This document shows positions 1 to 6,384 of a DNA stretch of 17,655 nucleotides, piece by piece. The stretch spans positions 1 to 17,655 of the forward strand of contig DCSM01000186.1 in assembly GCA_002325605.1 (NCBI GenBank). The letters run 5' to 3'. The notes below the pieces were generated by a model. That model was not told where the DNA came from. It searched no databases and saw nothing but the letters and a program-made list of their open reading frames with translations. A program made the translations under genes and the position numbers. Numbering within the stretch: position 1 is the first letter of the stretch; the number at the start of each line of letters is the position of its first letter. Source of the DNA: Chloroflexaceae bacterium UBA1466. GTDB lineage: Bacteria; Chloroflexota; Chloroflexia; Chloroflexales; Chloroflexaceae.

Positions 1-699
1 CGCAATTATGATGGAATTGATATTGATTACGAGAGCCTTAGCACCTCAATGCGCGAGTCTTTCTCGATTTTCACTACCGACTTAGGCCAAGCTTTGCACG
101 CGCAAGGTAAAATCCTCACGGTGGCCGTCCATGCCAAAGATCGGGATTATGGCGGCTTAGGGGGCTACCAGGATTGGAAGGTGATCGGGCAACACGCAGA
201 CCGCGTGCGGATTATGACCTACGATTATCACTGGCGCGGCGGTGGGCCCGGCCCAATTGCGCCGCTCTATTGGGTGCAAGCCGTGGCTGAATATGCTCGT
301 TCGGTGATGGATTCTTCCAAAATCGTGATTGGCATTCCTTTTTACGGCTATGATTGGCCGCCGCAAGGGAATGCTAGAGGGGTTCCCTGGGGTGATATTG
401 AGGATTTGATTAACGAAGAAAACTTAACCGTTAATTTAATGCAGCGGAATAATAAGGGAAGAGTGGATGAAAGTTGGTTACGCTATAGTTCCAATGAAGG
501 GAACCGCGAAGTTTGGTTTATGACCGCTGCGGGGCTGGAATCAAAATTAGATTTAGTTCAAACGATGGACTTAGCTGGCATTGCAATTTGGCGCATTGGC
601 TACGAAAAACCTGAATATTGGGATATAGTGCGCCAGAAGTTAGTGCAAGACCCCGTTTTAATCCAGCGGTCTATCAATCCTTTGTTACCGGAGCATTAA
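1..699 (+). CDS. Glycoside hydrolase family 18 protein, 3' part (N-terminus outside window)
   Basis: The reading frame is open from base 1, so the gene begins upstream; 232 residues are visible. The fragment opens with the GH18 catalytic signature DGIDIDYE (fragment residues 4-11; pattern DxxDxDxE, last Glu the proton donor). Further GH18 strands follow: RIMTYDYHW, then KIVIGIPFYGYDW, then GIAIWRIGYEKPEYW near the C-terminus. This arrangement matches the spore-germination/YaaH-like branch of GH18, which acts on peptidoglycan or chitin-like beta-linked amino sugars. Known of the family: many members carry LysM or secretion signals at the N-terminus, which cannot be seen here. The next gene starts 6 nt after the stop, so the two are probably co-transcribed. 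Substrate is not predictable from this part. Internal ATGs such as the one at 49 are not the start, because the catalytic motif lies before them. Confidence 0.9.
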   Translation, partial: RNYDGIDIDYESLSTSMRESFSIFTTDLGQALHAQGKILTVAVHAKDRDYGGLGGYQDWKVIGQHADRVRIMTYDYHWRGGGPGPIAPLYWVQAVAEYARSVMDSSKIVIGIPFYGYDWPPQGNARGVPWGDIEDLINEENLTVNLMQRNNKGRVDESWLRYSSNEGNREVWFMTAAGLESKLDLVQTMDLAGIAIWRIGYEKPEYWDIVRQKLVQDPVLIQRSINPLLPEH

Positions 700-705
700 G
701 CTATT

Positions 706-1836
706 ATGACAACATCACGTCTTTCACGGTGGGGGCAAGCCCCTGGGCTGCCTGCATTGGGGGAAATATCCCTGGCTGAAACCAAAGTCGCGGAGGCTTC
801 GTTGCAGGCCAATGCCGCTGAAGCCTATCGTCTTTTTCAACGGGGTGTGGCGGCAGCGCGAGGTGGGCAACGGCGGATTGCCGTCGGCCTGCTCACGCGC
901 TCGGTGCAACTTGATCACCGCAATGAAGGTGCTTGGCTTTGGCTGAGTGGGGTGCTTGACGAGGCTGACCAGATCGCCTTTTGCCTCCAGGCGGTCTTGA
1001 AGATCAACCCGTACAACGAGCGGGCCCGCAAAGGGTTGCAATGGCTCGAAGAGCAACAACTTTTAGGCAGCAAACCAGGTGGGATGGCTCCTTTCTTGCA
1101 GCAATTGCGTGCTGACGTGCAAGATAAAGATTCGCAGCGCCTCGCAAAACAGCCTGGGGAGCGGTGGTGGGGCAATTGGCGCGAATGGGAAAGGGATAAG
1201 AGTCGGTTGCGAATGCTCATCTGGAGCGTTCCCATCCTCATGCTTTTGCTTTCGCTGACCCTAAATCGCGTCTTCACGCTGGCCATTGATCAAAGCCTGG
1301 CCCAACCGACTTCGGCCCCTGTCGCCCTGGCGCAAACCTTGCCAATGGCTCCCACCGCCGAGCCACCGCGAGTGGTTTTTGTCCCCGTCTTGGAAGATCA
1401 ACCGCGCTTGGTGCAAGAAGGCTTGGCGCTCGGCTACCTCAGCAATTTGGGCCCCGTGCGCCAGCAATTGCGGACTGCGGTGGACAACTATCGCAACGCG
1501 GCCACCGGCCAGCCTGGAGACTCTTTGTCCTATCTTACCACCGCGAAGACCTTTCGGAGCGCGGTGGCAAGCGCTTTAGCGCAGGTCAAAGAGTTTAATC
1601 CGCCAAACGGGTTGGAACAAGCTCATGAAACTTACAACCAAGGGCTAGAGTTAGAGGTTGCCGCGATTGACGATATGCTGAACTTCTACGGGAGCTATAA
1701 GGTAGAACTAGCTAATCGGGCCGCGTTGCGCTTCCAGACCGCCAATGAGAAGTTTGAGCAGGCCCGTGTCCAGTTTGACCACTACGCCAAACAGCTTGGG
1801 CCCTTGACCAGCGTTGCGCCCCAGACTATGCACTAG
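706..1836 (+). CDS. TPR-like, single-span membrane protein of unknown function
   Basis: 376 residues. Residues about 40-115 form a TPR-like helical domain (segments such as AYRLFQRGVAAARGGQ, AWLWLSGVLDEADQIA and VLKINPYNERARKGL). A basic and aromatic stretch follows, then one hydrophobic span at about 169-186 (RMLIWSVPILMLLLSLTL), a Pro/Ala-rich linker (about 198-222) and a C-terminal helical region (about 225-370) with coiled-coil-like composition. The positive residues just before the span suggest the TPR end is cytoplasmic and the C-terminal part outside (inference). The ATG at 706 lies 6 nt after the GH18 stop, with GGAG at 690-693 about 12 nt upstream. A perfect intrinsic terminator follows at 1861-1890, so GH18 and this gene probably form the end of one transcript. 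I do not recognise a specific family; a role as a cell-envelope partner of the hydrolase is only a guess. Confidence 0.8.
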   Translation: MTTSRLSRWGQAPGLPALGEISLAETKVAEASLQANAAEAYRLFQRGVAAARGGQRRIAVGLLTRSVQLDHRNEGAWLWLSGVLDEADQIAFCLQAVLKINPYNERARKGLQWLEEQQLLGSKPGGMAPFLQQLRADVQDKDSQRLAKQPGERWWGNWREWERDKSRLRMLIWSVPILMLLLSLTLNRVFTLAIDQSLAQPTSAPVALAQTLPMAPTAEPPRVVFVPVLEDQPRLVQEGLALGYLSNLGPVRQQLRTAVDNYRNAATGQPGDSLSYLTTAKTFRSAVASALAQVKEFNPPNGLEQAHETYNQGLELEVAAIDDMLNFYGSYKVELANRAALRFQTANEKFEQARVQFDHYAKQLGPLTSVAPQTMH

Positions 1837-1860
1837 TCTACGTTTGACTCCCGCTCCAGA

Positions 1861-1890
1861 CCGCGTGCAGCAGATTAGCACGCGGTTTTT
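1861..1890 (+). terminator. Intrinsic terminator of the GH18/TPR transcript
   Basis: CCGCGTGC (1861-1868) pairs perfectly with GCACGCGG (1878-1885) around a 9-nt loop and runs directly into TTTTT (1886-1890). It works only for the + strand: read from the other side the hairpin is followed by a non-T-rich sequence. Its T-tract overlaps the stop codon (1889-1891) of the convergent amidohydrolase gene. Confidence 0.85.
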
Positions 1891-3526
1891 AGCTCCCTGC
1901 CCGTTCCCAAACGATTTGCCCCTCCACGATGGTCATATCAGTTTCGATGGCCGGGAGTTCGGCAGGTCGGACTTGGAAGGGGTCTGCGGCCAAGACCACC
2001 AGATCTGCCAACATCCCTGGCTTCAATTTACCTTTGAGGTTCTCTTCCGAACTGGCCAGCGCGGGGCCAACGCAATAACCTTTGAGCGTGCTAATCAAGC
2101 TCAAGCGTTGTTCGGGATACCAACCCCCTTCGGGAGTTCCATTTGGGCGTTGGCGCGTCACGGCGGCATGGATGCCCAACCACGGATTTATAGTTTCGCT
2201 GGGCGCAGCGGAGCCAAAAGCCAGCGGAACCCCTGCCTCCTGAAGATCGTGCCAGGCAAAGGCTTGAGCGCAACGGCTCCCCAAAAACCGCTCGGCCAGC
2301 GCGAGGCTACTCGCAACTTGGGCCGGCTGCATCGAAGCTATAAGCCCTAAAGCCCCAAAGCGCGGCAAGTCTTGCGGGTCAAGCAGCATGGCATGTTCAA
2401 TCCGATTGGGCAGCGCTAAGGGGGCCGGCACAGCCGCGATTGGGCCGCGGGGCTTGAGGGCCCGTTCAATGGCATCCAGCGCTTTGCGATTCGCCGCGTC
2501 CCCAATCGCATGAATCGCTACACTAAGCCCCGCGTGAATGGCTCGATGCGTCGTTTCGCTCAACTCTTCCCCACTGATAATTGACAACCCTTTGTGCTGC
2601 CGATTTTCGTAGGGCTGCAAAAGTTCTGCCGTTTCTGACCCCAAAGAGCCATCCGCAAAAAGCTTCAAGTTCCCCAGCCGCAGCCAACGGTCTCCAAACC
2701 CACTGCGAAGCCCCAAAGCTAAAGCCGCTGCCAAATCAGGTAATGCCAGATGGAGCAAACAGCGCTGGTGCAAATCCCCACGCCCCCGCAAAATTTGCAA
2801 GTCCGCCAAGGTATCGTGGCTGTCCCGCAAGTAGACCCCTGGCGCAATGTGCAAACTTGTCAAACCATAACTGAGCGCGGTGGTCAAGGCCGCCTGAATG
2901 ATCTGTAAGCGCTCCAGGGGACTTGGTGGCTCCAGAATGCGCCAAATCAATTCTTGGGCCCCCTCGACCAGAATCCCATTTGGCTTACCTTTTTGGTCGC
3001 GCCCAATCCGCCCATTGGATGGGTCAGGGGTTTGGTCATCAATCCCTGCCAGAGCTAAAGCAGGCCGATTGACCCAAGCCGAATGCCCATCTTTCCGCAC
3101 CAGAAAGGCCGGGTGATTCGGGCAGACGCGGTCTAAATCGTTAGCAGTAGGCCAGGCCCGGCCCCAAAGATCTTGATCCCAACCCCCCCCCAAAAGCCAT
3201 GCATTGGGGGGCAAGGTCGCTGCTCTGTCGGCGATCATTTTCAGCGCAGCCTCAAAGTTAGGGGTCGCCCCAAGCTGCACCTGCCGCGCCGCCAGCCCAA
3301 ACCACAGGAGATGAAGATGGGCATCCGTAAGCCCTGGAATCACCGCTCGCCCCCGCAGGTTAAGCCCCTCCGTTTTCCCTTTGCCGCTAATTGCTGCCGC
3401 TTGAACCTTACCCTCACTCCCCACCGCCAAAATCCGCCCTTCCCGGATGGCCAGCGCTTGGGCCCGGGGCTGGTCGGGGTCGAGCGTATAGATCGGCCCA
3501 TTAAAAAGGATGGTTGTCGTCGTCAT
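1889..3526 (-). CDS. YtcJ-type amidohydrolase (Amidohydro_3 family), altered active-site Asp
   Basis: 545 residues, normal length for the family. The N-terminal beta-sandwich strands (ILFNGPIYTLDP, ALAIREGRILAVG) lead into the metal motif AHLHL (His70, His72). Further family motifs are GGGWDQDLW (113-121), LKLFADGSLGS (287-297), HAIGDAANRKALDAIE (His339) and RIEHAMLLDP (His378). The family motif normally written FGSDxP reads FGSAAP (437-442): the codon for residue 440 is GCT (Ala) where the family has Asp, a metal/catalytic position. Known of the family: metal-dependent hydrolysis of amide or ester bonds, often of unknown physiological substrate. The enzyme looks cytoplasmic, with no signal peptide. 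ATG at 3526 is chosen because the sandwich strand follows at once; no good ribosome site is visible. A run of nine G (coding strand) lies at 3183-3191, with the frame intact. The gene stands alone between a convergent operon and a repeat-rich spacer. Confidence 0.9.
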   Translation of the reverse strand: MTTTTILFNGPIYTLDPDQPRAQALAIREGRILAVGSEGKVQAAAISGKGKTEGLNLRGRAVIPGLTDAHLHLLWFGLAARQVQLGATPNFEAALKMIADRAATLPPNAWLLGGGWDQDLWGRAWPTANDLDRVCPNHPAFLVRKDGHSAWVNRPALALAGIDDQTPDPSNGRIGRDQKGKPNGILVEGAQELIWRILEPPSPLERLQIIQAALTTALSYGLTSLHIAPGVYLRDSHDTLADLQILRGRGDLHQRCLLHLALPDLAAALALGLRSGFGDRWLRLGNLKLFADGSLGSETAELLQPYENRQHKGLSIISGEELSETTHRAIHAGLSVAIHAIGDAANRKALDAIERALKPRGPIAAVPAPLALPNRIEHAMLLDPQDLPRFGALGLIASMQPAQVASSLALAERFLGSRCAQAFAWHDLQEAGVPLAFGSAAPSETINPWLGIHAAVTRQRPNGTPEGGWYPEQRLSLISTLKGYCVGPALASSEENLKGKLKPGMLADLVVLAADPFQVRPAELPAIETDMTIVEGQIVWERAGS

Positions 3527-3546
3527 AGACTTTGTGCTACTTTCTA

Positions 3547-3692
3547 GCGAAAGGGACAGGCAGGATGCCTATCCTACGGTGTTCCTGGCGTAGCGCAAGC
3601 TCTCCAGCCTGCGAAAGGGACGCGTAGCGCAAGCTCTCCAGCCTGCGAAAGGGACAGGCAGGATGCCTATCCTACGGTGTTCCTGGCGTAGC
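3547..3692. repeat. 48-bp direct repeat pair (3547-3594 and 3645-3692)
   Basis: The 48 bp at 3547-3594 recur without mismatch at 3645-3692. Inside each copy two exclusive small hairpins can form: AGGCA-GGA-TGCCT (3558-3570 in copy one) and AGGAT-GCCT-ATCCT (3562-3575). The first copy runs on into an imperfect hairpin, CTGG..AGC, loop GCAA, GCT..CCAG (3585-3607), with a GNRA-type tetraloop. The layout resembles dispersed intergenic palindromic elements rather than an insertion sequence; there is no transposase. Confidence 0.85.
3588..3655. repeat. 34-bp perfect tandem duplication (3588-3621, 3622-3655)
   Basis: Two adjacent identical 34-bp units with no gap, nested inside the 48-bp repeat block. 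The shared core GCGCAAGCTCTCCAGCCTGC occurs a third time at 3818-3837. The tandem copy probably arose by slippage or unequal recombination within the larger repeat (inference). Confidence 0.85.
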
Positions 3693-3731
3693 AGCGGCAA
3701 AACTTAGGGCCTGGCCTCGGTTGGGCAAAAA

Positions 3732-3757
3732 GAGGCCTAGTTTAAAACTTAGGCCTC
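3732..3757. repeat. 8-bp inverted repeat with AT-rich centre
   Basis: GAGGCCTA (3732-3739) and TAGGCCTC (3750-3757) are exact reverse complements around GTTTAAAACT, which itself has partial symmetry. The right part resembles the sequence at about 3698-3710 (AAAACTTAGG followed by a GCCT-containing stretch), so it belongs to the same repeat-rich block. Neither side has a T-tract, so it is not a terminator. Confidence 0.7.
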
Positions 3758-3817
3758 GCAGATCTTTGGAGTCGCCTGGCTTCTTCAAACCCAAATCTTC
3801 TGGCAACAGGCGACGTG

Positions 3818-3841
3818 GCGCAAGCTCTCCAGCCTGCTTGC
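3818..3841. repeat. Third partial copy of the repeat core, with hairpin
   Basis: The 20-bp core at 3818-3837 repeats that of the tandem block. Here it forms GCAAGC (3820-3825) and GCTTGC (3836-3841), a 6-bp inverted repeat with a 10-nt loop. Confidence 0.65.
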
Positions 3842-3920
3842 TCGTAAGCCCCATTATAATCGAAGCTGCGCCAAGAAACGACTGCCGTTCGGCGGGTGCT
3901 TGAAGGCAGGCCACCCTTTT

Positions 3921-3949
3921 TTGCCAAACGTACTATTTCAAGCTATAAT
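3921..3949 (+). promoter_or_regulatory. Sigma-70-type promoter of the phosphatase leader
   Basis: TTGCCA (3921-3926), a 17-nt spacer, then a consensus TATAAT (3944-3949). Transcription would start near 3956, leaving a leader of about 190 nt before the ATG at 4145. It is one of the two best promoter matches in the window, the other being that of gyrA. Confidence 0.75.
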
Positions 3950-3961
3950 AGACTTGGCTTT

Positions 3962-4112
3962 AGGAATGCCGCTAATCTCCCCTCTTTTGGGGGAGTGCTT
4001 CGTGAGCGCAAGGCCGACCTGGAGCGTATTGATTTGGGGGCTAACCCGCTGTGAGGCGCAAAACCCCCATGGAGCAGTTGGGATTCGGGCAAGGAGGGTG
4101 GCGGCATTTCCT
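3962..4112 (+). ncRNA. Candidate structured leader RNA or small RNA
   Basis: The transcript from the promoter at 3921-3949 can be closed by a long-range stem: AGGAATGCCGC (3962-3972) with GCGGCATTTCCT (4101-4112), 11 pairs with a single bulged T. Inside are CTCCCC/GGGGAG (3977-3982 with 3990-3995) and a two-part hairpin TGGGGG/CCCCCA (4035-4040 with 4064-4069) containing CGC/GCG (4047-4049 with 4056-4058). GGAGG (4093-4097) can instead pair with CCTCC (4115-4119), which competes with the closing stem. No known riboswitch consensus was recognised, and there is no terminator T-run before the ATG. It may be a regulatory leader, a processed small RNA, or a dispersed repeat that happens to fold. 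Confidence 0.3.
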
Positions 4113-4144
4113 CTCCTCCGCATAGGAAGTATCCGCATTGCACT

Positions 4145-4846
4145 ATGACAACCACACTCTACCTAATCCGCCATGGCGAGACTGATTGGAATTTAGATGG
4201 GCGCTGGCAGGGCCATACGGATATTCCCCTGAACAGCATTGGGCGCAAGCAAGCCAAAATCTTAGCCCAGCGGTTGCACGACGAAGGGACGCGCTTTGAC
4301 GTAATCTATAGTAGCGACCTCACTCGCGCCTACCAGACGGCTTGGGAAATTGGGGCGGCGATTAAGGTAGCCGTCCAGCTTTTGCCCCCCTTACGCGAAA
4401 TTGATATGGGTTGCTGGAGCGGCCTGACCCGCGACGAGATCAAAAGTCGTTACCCGATGGAATATCGCTTATTGGAATTAGACCACGATATTCCGCGTGG
4501 AGGCGGCGAAAACCTGGCCGCCTTACGCAAGCGAGTGGTCGATACCACGCAGGCCATTCTCGCCCACCACCCTGATAAGACCATTGTCTTTGTCACCCAT
4601 GGGGGACCGATTCGGGCCCTGCTGGCCCACGCCTACGGGAAGACGGGGCTGGTCAAAGTGCCTCATATTGGCAACACTTCCATTAGTATTTTGCGGCACG
4701 GGATTGGGGGTTGGAACGTCGTGCGGTGCAACGATATGAGTCATTTGGAAGGCCAACCGCAAGCGCACGATTTGCTTTCTACGCCGCCGGACGATGCTGA
4801 GGGGCTTCAAAGCGAGGCGCAGACTCCCGTTTCGCGGCGCAAATGA
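4145..4846 (+). CDS. Histidine phosphatase family protein (phosphoglycerate-mutase-like)
   Basis: 233 residues. The N-terminal LIRHGETDWN gives the family's RHG motif with catalytic His10 next to Arg9. Arg61 in SSDLTRAYQTA, Glu85 in LREIDMGCWSGL and the second catalytic His152 in FVTHGGPIRALL complete the phosphate pocket. Residues from about 205 are a loose polar tail. Length and motifs fit GpmB/CobC-like cytoplasmic phosphatases: a phosphohistidine intermediate at His10, transfer to water or another hydroxyl. The substrate cannot be told; true glycolytic mutase, alpha-ribazole phosphatase and broad sugar-phosphate phosphatase are all possible, and no cobalamin genes are nearby. ATG 4145 directly precedes the first strand, but the ribosome site is poor (AGGAAG at 4124-4129 is 15 nt away). 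Expression probably comes from the promoter at 3921-3949 through a long structured leader. Confidence 0.88.
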   Translation: MTTTLYLIRHGETDWNLDGRWQGHTDIPLNSIGRKQAKILAQRLHDEGTRFDVIYSSDLTRAYQTAWEIGAAIKVAVQLLPPLREIDMGCWSGLTRDEIKSRYPMEYRLLELDHDIPRGGGENLAALRKRVVDTTQAILAHHPDKTIVFVTHGGPIRALLAHAYGKTGLVKVPHIGNTSISILRHGIGGWNVVRCNDMSHLEGQPQAHDLLSTPPDDAEGLQSEAQTPVSRRK

Positions 4847-4902
4847 AGCTGGGAAAGCTCCTGGCTTGGCAACATTTACTGTAAATCAGGGACATAAAGC
4901 CA

Positions 4903-4931
4903 TTGAGGACCAGCGTTCGCAGTGTTATCCT
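4903..4931 (+). promoter_or_regulatory. Possible promoter of the CGGC gene
   Basis: TTGAGG (4903-4908), a 17-nt spacer and TATCCT (4926-4931), each four of six consensus bases. It sits in the 154-nt gap between the phosphatase stop and the CGGC start. A 13-bp dyad, ATTTACTGTAAAT (4874-4886), lies just upstream and could be an operator or chance. Confidence 0.3.
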
Positions 4932-5000
4932 TCTGACCAAGATAAGAGTTTTAACCAGCGTGAAGTCGACTCAACAACACCGTTAGAAAGGAAAAGAATA

Positions 5001-5333
5001 ATGAAGAAAGTCGGCATCATCCGGTGTCAACAAACTGAGGACATGTGCCCCGGCAATACCGATTTTAAGGTTGCCAAAGACGGGAAGCTTGCGTTTGCCG
5101 CTACTGGCCCCGTTGAAGTCATGGGATTTGTTTCATGCGGAGGTTGTCCAGGAAAACGCGCAATCGCTCGTGCAAAGCTCATGGTTGAACGTGGTGCAGA
5201 AGCAATTGTTTTCGCATCCTGTATTTCCAAGGGCAACCCAATAGATTTTCCATGTCCGCATTATGCCAAGATGAAAGATGCCATCATCAAGAAACTTGGC
5301 CCCGAAATCCAAATTATTGAATACACACACTGA
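5001..5333 (+). CDS. CGGC-domain protein, putative metal-binding
   Basis: 110 residues. The frame is open further upstream, but ATG 5001 has a good ribosome site (AAAGGA, 4987-4992, 8 nt spacer) and begins directly with the family strand KKVGIIRC. Cysteines lie at 9 and 16 (RCQQTEDMCPG), in the diagnostic CGGC at 46-49 (VSCGGCPGKRA), and at 74 and 85 (ASCISKGNPIDFPCPH). This pattern matches the CGGC domain family, small cytoplasmic proteins frequent in anaerobes; the cysteines are thought to bind metal or a cluster, and no reaction is established. It is separated by 154 nt from the phosphatase gene and ends before a strong hairpin at 5449-5470, so it looks like a one-gene unit. Its codon choice looks more A-rich than the neighbours (judged by eye), which would fit acquisition by transfer. 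Confidence 0.85.
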   Translation: MKKVGIIRCQQTEDMCPGNTDFKVAKDGKLAFAATGPVEVMGFVSCGGCPGKRAIARAKLMVERGAEAIVFASCISKGNPIDFPCPHYAKMKDAIIKKLGPEIQIIEYTH

Positions 5334-5448
5334 GAGACTTTCTAACAACATCCTGAACTGTATCCCAAAACGGACTCTTTGTTCTGGTTTTGAAAATGGT
5401 TAGGATTACGTTGGCCGCGAAGAAAGAGGAAACTGAGACCATGAAATG

Positions 5449-5472
5449 ACCACCCGCTTAGGCGGGTGGTTT
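5449..5472 (+). terminator. Hairpin terminator between the CGGC gene and miaA
   Basis: ACCACCCGC (5449-5457) and GCGGGTGGT (5462-5470) pair perfectly around TTAG, followed by TTTGCTTAT on the + strand. The tail is short but acceptable for ending the CGGC transcript. The loop contains the miaA stop codon (5458-5460), so the same hairpin forms at the end of the miaA message, where its following bases (CATTTCATGG) are a poor tail. Confidence 0.65.
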
Positions 5473-6384
5473 GCTTATCGTTTGGCAAAGATCAGCTACA
5501 TTTCCCCATTCCGCGATCTGCTTTAGCCCTGGCAAGCGCCGAAACCAACTTCCCTGGCGGCGTGCAAAAGCGTGTGTATCAAACTTGAGCCGTTGAATCG
5601 CCTCTGCCAATGTCGCTGTCCCCGCGAAGTAAGGCTGAAATTGAATATATCCCAAACTTGACATCGCAGGTAAGTCCCAAGTATAACCCAACTGCCGCAA
5701 TTTATCTACCTCTTCCACCAAACCTGTTTCTATCATCCGCTCGACTCGCGCATCTATGCGAGCGTACAATTCCTCGCGTGGCAAAGTGAGCCACAAGGTC
5801 GTGATCTGATAGGGCGGAGCGTGCCGGGTTTGCAAAGCCGAAATTGGCTGCCCCGTTACCAAATAGACTTCCAGCGCTCGAATCACGCGCCGCACATTAG
5901 CGGGTGCAATCGCCGCCGCAGCCTGGGGATCAATTTCCGCCAACCGCTGATGCAAAGTTGTCGCACCTTGCTCTGCCGCTTCCCGCTGCAAATTTGCTCG
6001 CAACGCAAGCTGTGGTGGGACACGAGGAACATTCCAGCCCTCCAAAACTGCCGCCACATATTGCCCCGTCCCGCCCACCAGCAGCGGCAAAACTCCTCGC
6101 GCTCTGCAATCTGCAATTGCGGTTTGAGCCTCTTCCTGATAAGTCGCCAGCGAAAATTGCTCATCGGGGTTGACAAGGTCAATAAGATGATGACGCACCG
6201 TATTGCGCTCGGCAACAGTTGGTTTTGCGGTTCCAATATCCATAAAGCGATAAACCTGCCGCGAGTCGGCGGAGATAATTTCGCCCCCAAGTCGTTGGGC
6301 AAGCTCAAGGCCTAACGCAGTTTTGCCCACCGCAGTCGCGCCCACGATGGCGAGCAGCGGAGCGTTTGAAACTTCACTTGTCAT
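5458..6384 (-). CDS. miaA: tRNA dimethylallyltransferase
   Basis: 308 residues, normal length. The P-loop GATAVGKT (15-22) replaces the usual GPTAVGKT by one residue. DSRQVYR (40-46) carries the catalytic Asp40, and GGTGQYVAAVL (about 103-113) and the C-terminal RQGSWFRR complete the family pattern. The enzyme transfers dimethylallyl from its pyrophosphate to N6 of A37 in tRNAs reading UNN codons; cytoplasmic housekeeping role. The ATG (6384) overlaps the TGA of the upstream 2Fe-2S-like gene as ATGA, so the two are likely co-translated from the promoter at 6685-6713. The stop codon lies in the loop of a strong hairpin. No hflX or hfq, frequent miaA neighbours in proteobacteria, is present. 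Confidence 0.96.
   Translation of the reverse strand: MTSEVSNAPLLAIVGATAVGKTALGLELAQRLGGEIISADSRQVYRFMDIGTAKPTVAERNTVRHHLIDLVNPDEQFSLATYQEEAQTAIADCRARGVLPLLVGGTGQYVAAVLEGWNVPRVPPQLALRANLQREAAEQGATTLHQRLAEIDPQAAAAIAPANVRRVIRALEVYLVTGQPISALQTRHAPPYQITTLWLTLPREELYARIDARVERMIETGLVEEVDKLRQLGYTWDLPAMSSLGYIQFQPYFAGTATLAEAIQRLKFDTHAFARRQGSWFRRLPGLKQIAEWGNVADLCQTISKPPA

Larger units (their letters stand above)
3527..4144. other. 618-nt gene-free spacer with repeats, promoter and leader
   Basis: No open frame here resembles a protein. The left half (3547-3841) is built from repeated and palindromic blocks; the right half (3921-4144) has a strong + strand promoter and a long structured leader for the phosphatase gene. 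Between them, GGGTG (3894-3898) and CACCC (3912-3916) flank a 13-nt gap and are followed by six T (3917-3922). That is at best a weak terminator on the + strand, isolating the leader promoter from upstream transcription. Confidence 0.7.

Noticed and set aside
1814..2350. 178-codon open frame on the + strand
   Set aside because: It lies antisense to the well-supported amidohydrolase gene, has no family-like sequence, and reads through the terminator.
3547..3692. Repeats considered as a CRISPR array
   Set aside because: The copies are partly tandem and nested, there are no regular unique spacers, and no cas gene is nearby.
3962..4112. Leader considered as 6S RNA, RNase P, tmRNA or a known riboswitch
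   Set aside because: No hallmark core motif of these classes could be recognised by eye; only long-range pairing is seen, so it stays an unnamed candidate.
3938..4155. Two overlapping - strand open frames in the leader
   Set aside because: Low-complexity Arg/Ser/Pro-rich translations without ribosome sites, antisense to a promoter-driven leader; their openness follows from base composition.
4794..5000. Upstream extension of the CGGC reading frame
   Set aside because: It overlaps the end of the phosphatase gene, has no family similarity, and the internal ATG at 5001 has a good ribosome site.
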